Made by a program: the position numbers and the translations under genes
Part shown: piece after piece, positions 53,581-62,453 of the stretch
Position numbering within the stretch: position 1 is the stretch's first letter
Layout of the letters: every line of letters starts with the position of its first letter
Origin: Hymenobacter arizonensis
GTDB lineage: Bacteria > Bacteroidota > Bacteroidia > Cytophagales > Hymenobacteraceae
Length of the DNA stretch: 64,000 bases
Direction of reading: 5' to 3'
Assembly (NCBI RefSeq): GCF_900115775.1
Contig: NZ_FOXS01000005.1
Coordinates: 372,001-436,000, forward strand
Notes under the pieces: model-generated
Database searches by the model: none
What the model saw: only the letters and a program-made list of their open reading frames with translations
What the model was told of the DNA's origin: nothing

Positions 53581-53785
53581 AGAGACTGTTTAAATTAATT
53601 CTGATGGCTTCTGATGGCGCGGGGCTGTGCCCCGTGACTGGCTATTAGCAGGCCTCTGGCCTGTGGTCGTTAAATTAAGACCCCTGACACCCCCAACTTG
53701 CGCGGGCCTAGAGGCCCGCCAGTAAGCGACGCGGGGCACAGCCCCGCGCCATCAGAGCCATCAGAATTAACTTAAACAATTTCTT
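53581..53785. repeat. Long inverted repeat, family R8
   Basis: The left arm 53595-53634 (TTAATTCTGATGGCTTCTGA...) pairs with 53732-53770 over 39-40 bases with a single one-base gap. Pairing continues imperfectly outwards (AGACTGTTTAAA against TTAAACAATTTCT). Inside the loop are smaller hairpins, such as GCAGGCCTCTGGCCTG near 53648 and GCGGGCCTAGAGGCCCGC at 53702-53719. It lies upstream of the nuclease gene, next to a decayed reading frame. Confidence 0.88.
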
Positions 53786-54300
53786 AGAGCCAACTGCACC
53801 GCTCCAGCACGTCAGTGGCCAGACACTCCGGAACCTTGCGGTGCCGGGTGCCTGGCCACTGAAAACAGCGACGCTTGGCAGCGCCGATTGCAGGCCGGTT
53901 TACCTTCAGCTCCACCGAGTAGAGACGGCCGATGAAGGGCGAGGCCACAAATTCCCTCTTCTTGTAGGTGCTCCTCGTCCATGGCCAACATGGCATCGGG
54001 GATGTCGCTCAGATAAATCTTGCAGGCCTCGTTCCACCGCTAGATACCCACGGAAGCCCACTGCGTCTGGCCGGCTTTTTCATAAGAGCCGGTCGTGCCG
54101 ATTTGCTTCCCCGCAAGCCACTGTTCGACTGCCATTCGGGCCGCCGGCAACCCCTTCGCCAGCACGCCCGCCGCACTGTACCGGGCACATGAAGGGTGGC
54201 GCAGTGCAGGTGCCCCACCGCGCAACGGCGGTTGTGAATCAAACAATTCCCCGGTATTCCTTGATTTATGTAGGGGCTTGTTTGATTTCTGCGCTGCCAA
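53784..54300 (-). pseudogene. Decayed reading frame of unknown family
   Basis: On the minus strand an open frame from 54300 reads ...AKGLPAARMAVEQWLAGKQI...ASVGI and stops at TAG (54042-54040). The same frame continues with RWNEACKIYLSDIPDAMLAM, then protein-like sequence shifts to another frame (FVASPFIGRLYSVELKVNRP), ending at 53784. One stop and one frameshift would explain this. I do not recognise the family. It may be a relic of a laterally acquired gene or mobile element. The rest of 53440-54413 has no gene that I can support. Confidence 0.4.
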
Positions 54301-54413
54301 TCAGGCCACTACGAAGGCCGTGGTGCTCACGTAATCAGCGGCCCCGACCGGTCTCCACAGCAGGATTTGTATGCCGAATTATTCGCGCAACTTATCCATA
54401 ACGGCTCCTGGTT

Positions 54414-55262
54414 ATGAAGAATCCCTTTTCCTTGCCATCGGTGCGGCGCCGCTGGGGCGGCTGGGCCGCTGGTCTGGCCGCCCTGGTCCTGCTCACGAGC
54501 TGCGAGCTGTTCGAATTCAGCCCCAACCAAACGCACACGCCGGAAGCCTACCGCGACCTGACCCGCAAAAACCTGGAGGCCCTACTTGCCCGCCCCAACC
54601 CCCTGGGCGACGACAGCCTGCGGTTCGTATTCATCAGCGACTCGCAGCGCTTCTACGACGAGGCCGCGGCGTTTGTAAGGAGCGTGAACCAGCAGCCGGG
54701 CGTGGCCTTCGTGGCCCTCGGGGGCGACGTGTCCGACTTCGGGCTGGTGCGGGAAATGCGCTGGGTGCACGACCGCCTCCGCCACCTGAACGTGCCGTAC
54801 CTGACCGTTATTGGCAACCACGACCACGTGGCCAATGGCCGCCAGGCCTACCAGAACGTGTACGGCCCGCTCAACTACAGCTTCACCTACGCCGGCACGC
54901 GCTTTATCTGCCTCGACACCAACGGCCGGGAGTACGGCTTCAACGGCCGCGTGCCCGACGTGGACTGGCTCCGCGCCCAGCTGGCCGATTCGGCCGGGGT
55001 GACGCAGCAAGTGGTGCTGTGCCACGTGCCGCCCGAAGACGCCGATTTCGACCCGCAGCTCCAGGCGCCCTACGTGCAGGCGCTGGGCGAGGCCCCCATG
55101 CTGGCGCTTCACCTCAACGGCCACCGCCACAGCTTCGGCATTTCCAACCCCTTTGAGCTCCACGTGCCGTTTATCAATTCATACGGGTTCGAAAAGCGCC
55201 AGTACGTCATGCTCACCATGGGGCGCACGGGCGGCTTTCGGCTCCAAACCGTGCCGTACTGA
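54414..55262 (+). CDS. Metallophosphoesterase lipoprotein
   Basis: 282 residues. Lipoprotein signal (WAAGLAALVLLTSC followed by ELFEF). Calcineurin-like metal-binding motifs in order: FVFISDSQ (Asp; the usual His is replaced by Gln after Ser), ALGGDVSDFG, VIGNHDH, VLCHVPPED and LNGHRHSFG. These supply the two-metal centre. The first motif reads SDSQ rather than SDxH, as in some families. It probably hydrolyses phosphoesters in the periplasm. Its stop codon overlaps the next start (TGATG), so the two genes are translationally coupled. Confidence 0.9.
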   Translation: MKNPFSLPSVRRRWGGWAAGLAALVLLTSCELFEFSPNQTHTPEAYRDLTRKNLEALLARPNPLGDDSLRFVFISDSQRFYDEAAAFVRSVNQQPGVAFVALGGDVSDFGLVREMRWVHDRLRHLNVPYLTVIGNHDHVANGRQAYQNVYGPLNYSFTYAGTRFICLDTNGREYGFNGRVPDVDWLRAQLADSAGVTQQVVLCHVPPEDADFDPQLQAPYVQALGEAPMLALHLNGHRHSFGISNPFELHVPFINSYGFEKRQYVMLTMGRTGGFRLQTVPY

Positions 55263-55897
55263 TGCGACGCTTCTTCTCCGTGTGCGGGGGGCTGCTGGGC
55301 AGCGTCCTGCTGGCGCCGCCCCCCGGCGCGGCGGCCCAAACCGCCGCCCCCGCCGATACGCTCCCGGCGCGCCGCTGGCACGCGCCGCACCACCTCGTGG
55401 GCCAGTTTGCGGGCGGGCAAGGCCTGATAACCGCAGGCGTGGGCTACCGCCTGAACCGCAACCGCCTGGACCTGGACCTGCTGGCGGGCTACGTGCCCCG
55501 CCGCTACAGCATCACGCCCATGGGCATTTTCACGGCCAAGGCCACCTTCATGCCCTGGACCGTTCCGCTGGGCCCCCGGGGCTGGGCCGTGCGCCCGCTG
55601 GCCCTCGGCGGCTACCTGAGCTACACGGCCAGCAAGGGGCTGAATGCCACTCAGGACGGCAAGTACCCCAGCGGGTACTACTGGTGGTCGGCCCATGGCC
55701 GCGTGGGGGGCTTCCTCGGGGGGCGCATAGCCTACCCGCTGCCCGCCAAGCGGCCCGGTGCCGCCCCCCGACTGGTTTCGCTGTACTACGAATTGGGCAC
55801 GAACGACTTGTACCTGGCCAGTTGGTGGGGCAATCCACGGGGGCTCTCCCCGCTGGACGTGGCCACGCTGGGCGTGGGCCTCAAGCTGGACCTGTAA
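55262..55897 (+). CDS. Probable outer membrane beta-barrel protein
   Basis: 211 residues. Signal peptide MRRFFSVCGGLLGSVLLAPPPGAAAQ. The rest is a series of alternating amphipathic strands with many Gly and aromatic residues (LITAGVGYRLNRNRLDLDLLAGYVPRRYS, GRVGGFLGGRIAYPL, LVSLYYELGTNDLYLASWW), ending VATLGVGLKLDL, consistent with a small barrel of about eight strands. Family not recognised. One-base overlap with the metallophosphoesterase gene suggests a shared role, for instance in phosphate-ester uptake or envelope remodelling; that is inference. Confidence 0.75.
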   Translation: MRRFFSVCGGLLGSVLLAPPPGAAAQTAAPADTLPARRWHAPHHLVGQFAGGQGLITAGVGYRLNRNRLDLDLLAGYVPRRYSITPMGIFTAKATFMPWTVPLGPRGWAVRPLALGGYLSYTASKGLNATQDGKYPSGYYWWSAHGRVGGFLGGRIAYPLPAKRPGAAPRLVSLYYELGTNDLYLASWWGNPRGLSPLDVATLGVGLKLDL

Positions 55898-56049
55898 GCC
55901 AAGGGCGCCGCTTCCGATGGCGCGTGACTGCGTGGCACCAAGAGCGGGAGCAGCGCCGCAATCACCTGTTCCAGCGCCTAAACCTTTAAATAATCAGTAG
56001 CTTTTCGCCCAATTTAGGGCCGGCAGCCCCGCATTGAGCCGTTTAAAAA

Positions 56050-56895
56050 ATGAGAATTCTATTACCTGACTGGTTCGTGCGTGTGCTGCTGGTGGGGGGG
56101 CTCGCGGGAGCGCCCCTGGCAGTGGCCCAGGCGCAGAAAGTAGGGGCCGTCGACTCCCTGGTCCGGCCCCAACCGCCGGCTCCGCGCCAGCCGGTGGCCG
56201 ATTCGGTGCGGCCCGTTGGTCCTGCCCGCTACCATCACTTCACCGCGAGCCCGGCGTTTCGCCGCACGGTGGTGCCGGGGGCATTGCTCACGCTGGCAGT
56301 CCTGGGCACCCGGAAAGTCAACGTTTTGGGCATTGACGAACCGCTGCGGCGGGAAGTGCAGTCCCGCACGCACATCCGAACCGAAATTGACGACCAGCTG
56401 CGGCACGTACCCGCCTACGCCACCCTCGGCCTCAGCCTGGCCGGGGTCAAAGGCCGCCACAACACCTTGAACCAAGCTTTGTTGTTCGGGCTGGCCTATA
56501 CCATCAACAACGTGGCCTCGGGCGGCCTGAAGCGCCTCACCCGCGTCGAGCGGCCCCAGGGCAACAGCTTTGATTCGTTCCCGAGCCTGCACACGAGCGC
56601 GGCATTTTCGGCGGCCCGGGTGCTGGACAAGGAGTACGGCGGGCGCAGTGGGTGGTACAGCGTGGGCGGCTACGTGGTGGCCACCGCCACGGGGGGGCTG
56701 CGCATTGCCAACGACGACCATTGGCTGTCCGATGTGCTGGCGGGGGCGGGCGTGGGCCTGCTCTCCACCGAGCTGGCCTACTGGGTGTATCCGTGGCTGC
56801 ACCGCCAGCTGATGCGCGGCCTCGGCGACCGGGCCGTAGTGCTGCCGATGTACCTGAACGGCACCGTGGGCGCCTCGGTCGTGGTGCTGTTATGA
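56050..56895 (+). CDS. PAP2-superfamily phosphatase, exported type
   Basis: 281 residues. N-terminal signal or anchor (FVRVLLVGGLAGAPLAVAQAQ), then a Pro-rich stretch and a weakly hydrophobic PAP2 domain. Motifs are KRLTRVERPQGNSFDSFPSLHTSAAFS, with the C1-like KxxxRxxRP pattern and the SFPSLHTS block holding the first catalytic His, and ATGGLRIANDDHWLSDVLAGAGVG for the third block. This is a soluble or peripherally bound class of PAP2 protein common in Bacteroidota, probably acting on lipid phosphates or pyrophosphates. It differs from the polytopic PAP2 protein at 32862-33566. Confidence 0.88.
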   Translation: MRILLPDWFVRVLLVGGLAGAPLAVAQAQKVGAVDSLVRPQPPAPRQPVADSVRPVGPARYHHFTASPAFRRTVVPGALLTLAVLGTRKVNVLGIDEPLRREVQSRTHIRTEIDDQLRHVPAYATLGLSLAGVKGRHNTLNQALLFGLAYTINNVASGGLKRLTRVERPQGNSFDSFPSLHTSAAFSAARVLDKEYGGRSGWYSVGGYVVATATGGLRIANDDHWLSDVLAGAGVGLLSTELAYWVYPWLHRQLMRGLGDRAVVLPMYLNGTVGASVVVLL

Positions 56896-57032
56896 TGGAT
56901 GCTTTGGACGCATAAGTCGTTAAGCGGTTCCGCACTGCTGCCGCTAACAAAATCCACTCGTGCATTAAACACGGGTTGCCGATTCATGATGCAGCTCCTA
57001 AGCCATCCCTTCGATAACAATCGTTACGCGCT

Positions 57033-59078
57033 TCAGGAAGCCAGAAACGGCGTGATGTCACGTGAATAAGTCAGCGTGAGCTGGTGCATGGCTCGGGTGC
57101 ACGCCACATAAAGCATGCTCTTATCAACCTCCGTTTTATAAATTCGAGCGGAGGCAAACGGCACAATCACCGCATCGAACTCCAGGCCCTTGGCCAGGTG
57201 GGCCGTGGTGATGATGACGCCTTCTTTGAAGGTGGTGGAATCGGCCGTGAGCAAATGAACCCCCTGGGCTTTTAGCACCTTATGGGCGTCCTCGGCTTGC
57301 CGCAGGGTCTTGCAGATGATGCCCATCGAACGATTTTCGGAGCCCTGGAAGGCCGTAATCATTCCTTGGATGGCTTGCAGCTCCTCGTCGGGGCTGTTGT
57401 AGCGCCCCACCAGGGGCTCTTGCCCGTGCCGCTCCATCGGGATGATGTGCGGATTGGGCATGATGCGCTGGGCGAAGGTCGTAATCTCGACGGTGGAGCG
57501 GTAGCTGCGGTACAGCTTCACCACATCGGCTTGCGGGAAAACGCGCTCGATGGTTTCGGCCGAGGACGCGCTGTAGGGGTTGACGGTCTGGCTGATATCG
57601 CCCAGTATGGTCTTGCGGCACGTGAACAACCGCGACAGCACCGCGTATTGCACGGGGGTGTAGTCCTGCATCTCGTCTATCAGCAAGTGCTTGACGTGGT
57701 CGTAGGCTGAGATGCCTTCCAGCCGGAGCCGCAGGTAGATGAGGGGAAACACATCGGCGTACTCCAGGCCCGTGCGGTGGTCGTGCCGGAACAGCTCGGG
57801 CCGTCCAATCCAGCGGTAGAAATCCCGGTAGAAGTCCAGCAGGTTATTGACCCTGAACATGCGCGGGATTGCCTCGCCAATAGTGCCTTTCTCGTGCCCG
57901 GTGAGCTTGCGCTTGGTGGCGTCGCGCACGTAGTTCCGCACGTCCTCGGCCACCAGCGGAAAACGCTTCAGCACCGGCACGCGGTGATAAGTCTTGAACT
58001 TCGCCAGCAGGAATGGCAAGGGAACAACGGTTTGCCCGACCTTCAGCTCCGTGCAGGTGAAGTAGTTATTCTCCACGTACAGCAGGTATTGATTGAGCTG
58101 ACCCAGGAATTCGAACGAGGACTTGACCCGGATGCGCTCGATGAAAGCGGGGTGGTGCTGCTCCAGCAGCGCCGACACCTGTTCGAAGAAGGTCTGAAAC
58201 GGGTACCTGTTTTCGAGCAGGTCGGCGGCCAGCTCCTCCATGCCCAGCTCGGGCAGGTGCTCTTCCCCCAGCTCGGGCAAAACGTTGGAGATGTAGTCGG
58301 CAAATACCTTGTTGGGCGAAATAATGAGCAGGTCCTTGGCCGCAATGGTTTCGCGAAAGCGGTAGAGCAGGAAGGCGATGCGGTGCAGCGCAATGGAGGT
58401 TTTGCCCGAGCCGGCCACGCCCTGAATGACCATCACCGGCGCGGTCTCGTTGCGGATAACCGCATTTTGGTCGCGCTGAATGGTCGCGACGATATTCTTC
58501 ATCTTGTCGTCGGAAGAGCGGGCCAGCTCGCGCTGCAGCACGTCGTCGTGAATGTTGACGTCGTTCTCAATCATGAACTCCAGCCGGCCATCCCGAATTT
58601 TGTACTGCCGCTTGAGGTCGATGGTGCCCTGAATGGTGCCCGACGGGGTGGGGTAGGAGCCTTCGCCCAGCTCGTAGTCGTAGAATAGGGAGGAAATGGG
58701 CGCCCGCCAGTCGAAAATCAGGCCCTGGCGCTGCCGTTCGTCGATGAAGGAGTACATGCCGATGTAAATCGGCGTTTTCTCCCGACCCCGGGCGGCAAAG
58801 TCAATGCGGCCAAAGTAGGGCGACTGGGTCAGCTTGAGCAGCTTCCGCTTGCGGGCCACGGCGGCCTCGCCCGTAAAGGCCATGCGGTTGATGGACTGGC
58901 CGGCCGCCACCATGTCGGCGTCGTCCATGCCGGACTGGTGCTCGTGGATGTACTCCTTTTTCTGCCGCAGCTCGTCGGAGAATTGCTTGACGTCGCCATC
59001 AATCCGCCGAAGGGCCAGCGTCAGCTTCTCCTTGATTTCTTCCAGGTATTCCCGTTCTTCTTGCTCCGTTGCGTTCAT
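57033..59078 (-). CDS. HelD-like UvrD-family helicase/ATPase
   Basis: 681 residues from ATG 59078 (MNATEQEEREYLEEIKEKL); the frame stays open to 59213, but those residues look non-coding. The N-terminal ~100 residues form a coiled coil (EEIKEKLTLALRRIDGDVKQFSDELRQKKEYIHEH), as in HelD, where it enters the RNA polymerase secondary channel. A domain YFGRIDF..GREKTPIYIGMYSF..FDWRAPISSLFYDYELG is typical of HelD, followed by Walker A GVAGSGKTSIALHR, LLIDEMQDYTPVQYAVLS (motif II) and C-terminal TTAHLAKGLEFDAVIVPFA and MLYVACTRAMHQL. HelD releases stalled RNA polymerase. It is convergent with the PAP2 gene. Confidence 0.9.
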   Translation of the reverse strand: MNATEQEEREYLEEIKEKLTLALRRIDGDVKQFSDELRQKKEYIHEHQSGMDDADMVAAGQSINRMAFTGEAAVARKRKLLKLTQSPYFGRIDFAARGREKTPIYIGMYSFIDERQRQGLIFDWRAPISSLFYDYELGEGSYPTPSGTIQGTIDLKRQYKIRDGRLEFMIENDVNIHDDVLQRELARSSDDKMKNIVATIQRDQNAVIRNETAPVMVIQGVAGSGKTSIALHRIAFLLYRFRETIAAKDLLIISPNKVFADYISNVLPELGEEHLPELGMEELAADLLENRYPFQTFFEQVSALLEQHHPAFIERIRVKSSFEFLGQLNQYLLYVENNYFTCTELKVGQTVVPLPFLLAKFKTYHRVPVLKRFPLVAEDVRNYVRDATKRKLTGHEKGTIGEAIPRMFRVNNLLDFYRDFYRWIGRPELFRHDHRTGLEYADVFPLIYLRLRLEGISAYDHVKHLLIDEMQDYTPVQYAVLSRLFTCRKTILGDISQTVNPYSASSAETIERVFPQADVVKLYRSYRSTVEITTFAQRIMPNPHIIPMERHGQEPLVGRYNSPDEELQAIQGMITAFQGSENRSMGIICKTLRQAEDAHKVLKAQGVHLLTADSTTFKEGVIITTAHLAKGLEFDAVIVPFASARIYKTEVDKSMLYVACTRAMHQLTLTYSRDITPFLAS

Positions 59079-59362
59079 CCCTACTGCAGCTCTTTGAAAA
59101 TAGACCTTAAAGGTCCGCTCAAATTCCGGGCTGCAGAAGCATGCTTTCTGTTTTGTTAGGCGTATGGCCGGGTGGCTATGCGGCGAGGAATGCCGCAACT
59201 TAATGCTCATCAATAAGATATATTGGCCATAGTTTCGAGTCGGCTTCTGTTTCGATTAGCAGTCGCCGGGTAGCGGTCAAGCTGAGCTTTGTACCTTAAA
59301 ACCGAACTTGCCGCGGGCCGCTATTCCGGTATCTTGGCCCGCGCCCCTTTGCCCACTTCGCC

Positions 59363-60346
59363 ATGGTGTTTGAATTTGTCCCTTATCCCGGCTTTGATTT
59401 TCTGAAGAGCTTCGGGGAGGAGTTCAACCTGCCGGTGGCGGGCGATACGCTGCACATTCCGCCGACGCTGGGCGAAGGCCGCATCCGCAAGGTGGACATG
59501 GGCCCCGACTTTCGGCTGTTCGTGCACCGCTACCGGCTCAAGCAGGACCTAGTGCTGAAGCGGCGGGCTGCCCCGCTGCCCAACCACGAACTCGTCAGCT
59601 TCATCTTTAACCTCAACGAGGAACCCCTGACGTTGGAAGCAGAGGGCCAGGAGTTTGCCTTCGCCCGAAACACCGCGTTTGCCGTGGAGATTTCCTCCAC
59701 CGACCTGGACACGACCATCCACTTTCCCGCGCACACCGACATCTACTTCACCGTGGTGGGGGTGCTGCTGCCGGCGCTGCGCACGCTGCTGGGCGTGGCG
59801 CAGCCCAACAATGTGGTGGCCACCATCCTGAGTGGCGCTGCCGGGTTTCACTACCACGAGCGGATGGGCGTCGACGAGCAGCGCATCCTCAAGGAAATGT
59901 CCGACGTGGGCCCCGTCGACCCGTTGAGCAGCCTGTTCTATCGCATTCGGGTGCAGCAGCTCATTTATTGCTTGTTCGAGAAGCTGCTGCAGCGCGACGC
60001 CCCGCCGCACAGCCCTCTCCACAAGGCCGACGCCGAAAAGCTGGCCCTGGTGCAGGCGGCGGTGCTCTCCGACCTGGGCACGCCGCCCCAGCTGCCGCCG
60101 CTGGCCCGCATGGCCGGCATGAGCGAATCCAAGCTGAGTGCCTTGTTTAAGCAAGTGTACGGCGACAGCATTTATAACTACTACCAGCGGGCCCGCATGG
60201 AAGAGGCCGCTTTCCTGCTGCGCCACAGCGGCTATTCGGTGTCGGAAACGGGGTTCCGGCTGGGTTTCACCAACCTCAGCCACTTCACGCGCTTGTTTGA
60301 AAAACACCTAGGCGCCAAGCCCAAGCGCTACTCGGCTGGCGGATAG
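59363..60346 (+). CDS. AraC-family transcriptional regulator
   Basis: 327 residues. N-terminal ~200 residues are a ligand or dimerisation domain of unknown specificity (MGPDFRLFVHRYRLKQDLVLKRR, LISFIFNLNEE-like). The C-terminus is a double helix-turn-helix: LPPLARMAGMSESKLSALFKQVYGDSIYNYYQRARMEEAAFLLRHSGYSVSETGFRLGFTNLSHFTRLFEKHLGAKPKRYSAGG, the AraC/XylS signature. It lies 80 bases upstream of the oxidoreductase cluster on the same strand and is the probable regulator of it. The 284-base gap on its left (59079-59362) separates it from the divergent HelD gene. Confidence 0.93.
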   Translation: MVFEFVPYPGFDFLKSFGEEFNLPVAGDTLHIPPTLGEGRIRKVDMGPDFRLFVHRYRLKQDLVLKRRAAPLPNHELVSFIFNLNEEPLTLEAEGQEFAFARNTAFAVEISSTDLDTTIHFPAHTDIYFTVVGVLLPALRTLLGVAQPNNVVATILSGAAGFHYHERMGVDEQRILKEMSDVGPVDPLSSLFYRIRVQQLIYCLFEKLLQRDAPPHSPLHKADAEKLALVQAAVLSDLGTPPQLPPLARMAGMSESKLSALFKQVYGDSIYNYYQRARMEEAAFLLRHSGYSVSETGFRLGFTNLSHFTRLFEKHLGAKPKRYSAGG

Positions 60347-60426
60347 GACTATTCTTGCGGTTTTTCGGGTTATTTCTCCCTGGCGGGCACCCTCACCTTT
60401 GTGTTGTACTAAGCAACAACCTAAAG

Positions 60427-61509
60427 ATGAAGAAGATGCTCACGCCCTACCGCCACGGCGGCCTGGCCCTCAAGAACCACCTGGTGATGGCCCCGATGAC
60501 CCGCAGCCGCGCCACCAACAACCTGCCCAATGCCCTCATGGCCGAATACTACGGCCAGCGCGCCGGGGCTGGCCTCCTCATCACCGAAGGCACCGCGCCC
60601 CTGCCCGATGCCCTGGGTTACCCGCGCATCCCGGGCGTATTCTCGCCCGAGCAAGTAGCGGGCTGGCAGCAAGTAGCCGCCGCCGTGCACGCCGGCAACA
60701 GCCGCATCTTCATGCAGTTGATGCACACCGGCCGCATCGGCCACGTCGACAACCTGCCGGCCGGCGCCCGGCTGGTCGGGCCGTCTGACATCCCGGCCGC
60801 CGGGCAGATTTTTACCGACACGGCCGGTATGCAAGACCATTCCGCGCCGGTCGCCCTCACCACCGAGGGCATCCTGGCCGTAATCAAAGGCCACGTGCAG
60901 GCTGCCCGCAACGCCATCAGCGCGGGCTTTGACGGGGTGGAGTTGCACGGCGCCAACGGCTACCTGATTGAGCAGTTCCTGAACCCCCACGTCAACCCCC
61001 GCACCGATGCCTACGGTGGCAGCGTAAAAAACCGGGCCCGCCTGGCCTTGGATTTGGCCCGCGAAACCGCGGCGGCCATCGGGCCGGAGAAGGTCGGCAT
61101 ACGCTTCTCGCCCTTCTCCACCCTGGGCGACCTGGCTGCTTACGACGAGGACGAGGTGCAGGAAACCTACGTGTACCTAGCCCGGGAGCTCGACCGCATC
61201 GGCGTAGCCTACCTGCACATCGGGGTAAATGCCCCCATTCCGCCTGCCTTGCTGGCGGCCATTCGCGACGCCTACCGCGGCACCATCATTCTCTGCAACG
61301 GCCTCACGCCCGAAACAGCCGAAGCCGCCCTCAACGACGGCTTTGCCGACCTGGTTGCCTTTGGCCGCTCCTTTCTGGCCAACCCCGACCTCGCGCTGCG
61401 CATCGAAGAAGACGCGCCGCTGAACGCGCCGGACTACGCCACCCTCTACACGCCCGGACCGGTGGGCTACACCGACTACCCCGTGCTGGCCGCGGCACTG
61501 GCGCGCTAA
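60427..61509 (+). CDS. Old Yellow Enzyme-family flavin oxidoreductase
   Basis: 360 residues from ATG 60427. TIM-barrel FMN enzyme: LTPYRHGGLALKNHLVMAPMTRSRATNN, IFMQLMHTGRIGH with substrate-binding His, FDGVELHGANGYLIEQFLNPHVNPRTDAYGGSVKNRARLAL including the active-site segment HGANGYL and the RxDxYGGS motif, and LVAFGRSFLANPDLALRI near the FMN phosphate. It resembles NemA/N-ethylmaleimide reductase and xenobiotic reductases, which reduce activated C=C bonds or nitro groups using NAD(P)H. Cytoplasmic. First of four closely spaced genes. Confidence 0.94.
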   Translation: MKKMLTPYRHGGLALKNHLVMAPMTRSRATNNLPNALMAEYYGQRAGAGLLITEGTAPLPDALGYPRIPGVFSPEQVAGWQQVAAAVHAGNSRIFMQLMHTGRIGHVDNLPAGARLVGPSDIPAAGQIFTDTAGMQDHSAPVALTTEGILAVIKGHVQAARNAISAGFDGVELHGANGYLIEQFLNPHVNPRTDAYGGSVKNRARLALDLARETAAAIGPEKVGIRFSPFSTLGDLAAYDEDEVQETYVYLARELDRIGVAYLHIGVNAPIPPALLAAIRDAYRGTIILCNGLTPETAEAALNDGFADLVAFGRSFLANPDLALRIEEDAPLNAPDYATLYTPGPVGYTDYPVLAAALAR

Positions 61510-61547
61510 TCAGCATCTGTCCTTTATCAACTGAAATCCTGACTACG

Positions 61548-62453
61548 ATGGCACTCTCCGAGGCTATTCGGCAAAATATTGCCTACGCCCAGCAAAAGGG
61601 CTTCGATAAGCTGCACCTCATGCCCCCGGCCGAAACCCGGGCGCTGATGTCATCTCTCCCCAAAAATCCCGACCCCTCTGCAGTAGGCCGGGTCCTCAAC
61701 ACCACGGCCGACGGCGACATTCCCGTGCGCCTTTACTTCCCGGAAGGGGAGGGGCCGTTTCCGGTGGTTGCGTATTTCCACGGCGGGGGCTTCGTGCTCA
61801 TGAGCCTGGACACGCACGACGAGGTGTGCCGGCAGCTCTGCCGCCTCTCCGAGGCCGTGGTGATGTCGGTTGACTACCGGCTGGCGCCCGAGCACCCCTT
61901 CCCGGCCGGCCCGGCCAGCAGCCTGCGGGCCGTGCGTTGGCTGCGGCAGCATGCCGCTGAGTTTGGAGCCGACGGCCACCGCCTGGCCGTGGCCGGCGAC
62001 AGCGCCGGCGGCTACATGGCCCTGTCCGTAGCCCGGCAGCTCGCCGCCGAAGGCATCACGCTACAGGCCCAGTTCGCCGCCTACCCGGTCACGGACCACT
62101 ACTCGGCCGGTCACGCGTCGTGGGAAGAGAACGCCGAGGGCTACATCCTGACGGCTCCCATGATGCGCTGGTTTTGGGACAACTTCCTACCCGACGCCGC
62201 TCGTGCCGAGGAGGCTTCGCTGCTGCGCCAAGCCGACTTCGCCGGTCTGCCCCCGGCCCTGATACTAACTGCCAACTACGACCCGCTGCGCGACGAAGGC
62301 CGGGCTTACGCCGAGCAGCTTCACGCCGCCGGGGTGGAGACTACCTACCAGAACTACGAAAACGTCCACGGCTTTTTCGGCAGCACCCCCGAGGCCCTGC
62401 AGCTGGCGGCGTCTTTCTTGAAAGAGAAACTTAACGCCCCCATTTATGCATAA
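61548..62453 (+). CDS. Alpha/beta hydrolase, hormone-sensitive-lipase type
   Basis: 301 residues. Oxyanion-hole motif YFHGGGFVLMSLDTHD, nucleophile elbow in VAGDSAGGYMALSVA, catalytic Asp in LTANYDPLRDEGRAYAEQL and catalytic His in ENVHGFFG. No signal peptide, so cytoplasmic. The family hydrolyses short acyl or aryl esters. It begins 39 bases after the flavin enzyme gene and overlaps the next gene by 8 bases (ATGCATAA), so it is in an operon. The physiological ester is unknown. Confidence 0.93.
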   Translation: MALSEAIRQNIAYAQQKGFDKLHLMPPAETRALMSSLPKNPDPSAVGRVLNTTADGDIPVRLYFPEGEGPFPVVAYFHGGGFVLMSLDTHDEVCRQLCRLSEAVVMSVDYRLAPEHPFPAGPASSLRAVRWLRQHAAEFGADGHRLAVAGDSAGGYMALSVARQLAAEGITLQAQFAAYPVTDHYSAGHASWEENAEGYILTAPMMRWFWDNFLPDAARAEEASLLRQADFAGLPPALILTANYDPLRDEGRAYAEQLHAAGVETTYQNYENVHGFFGSTPEALQLAASFLKEKLNAPIYA

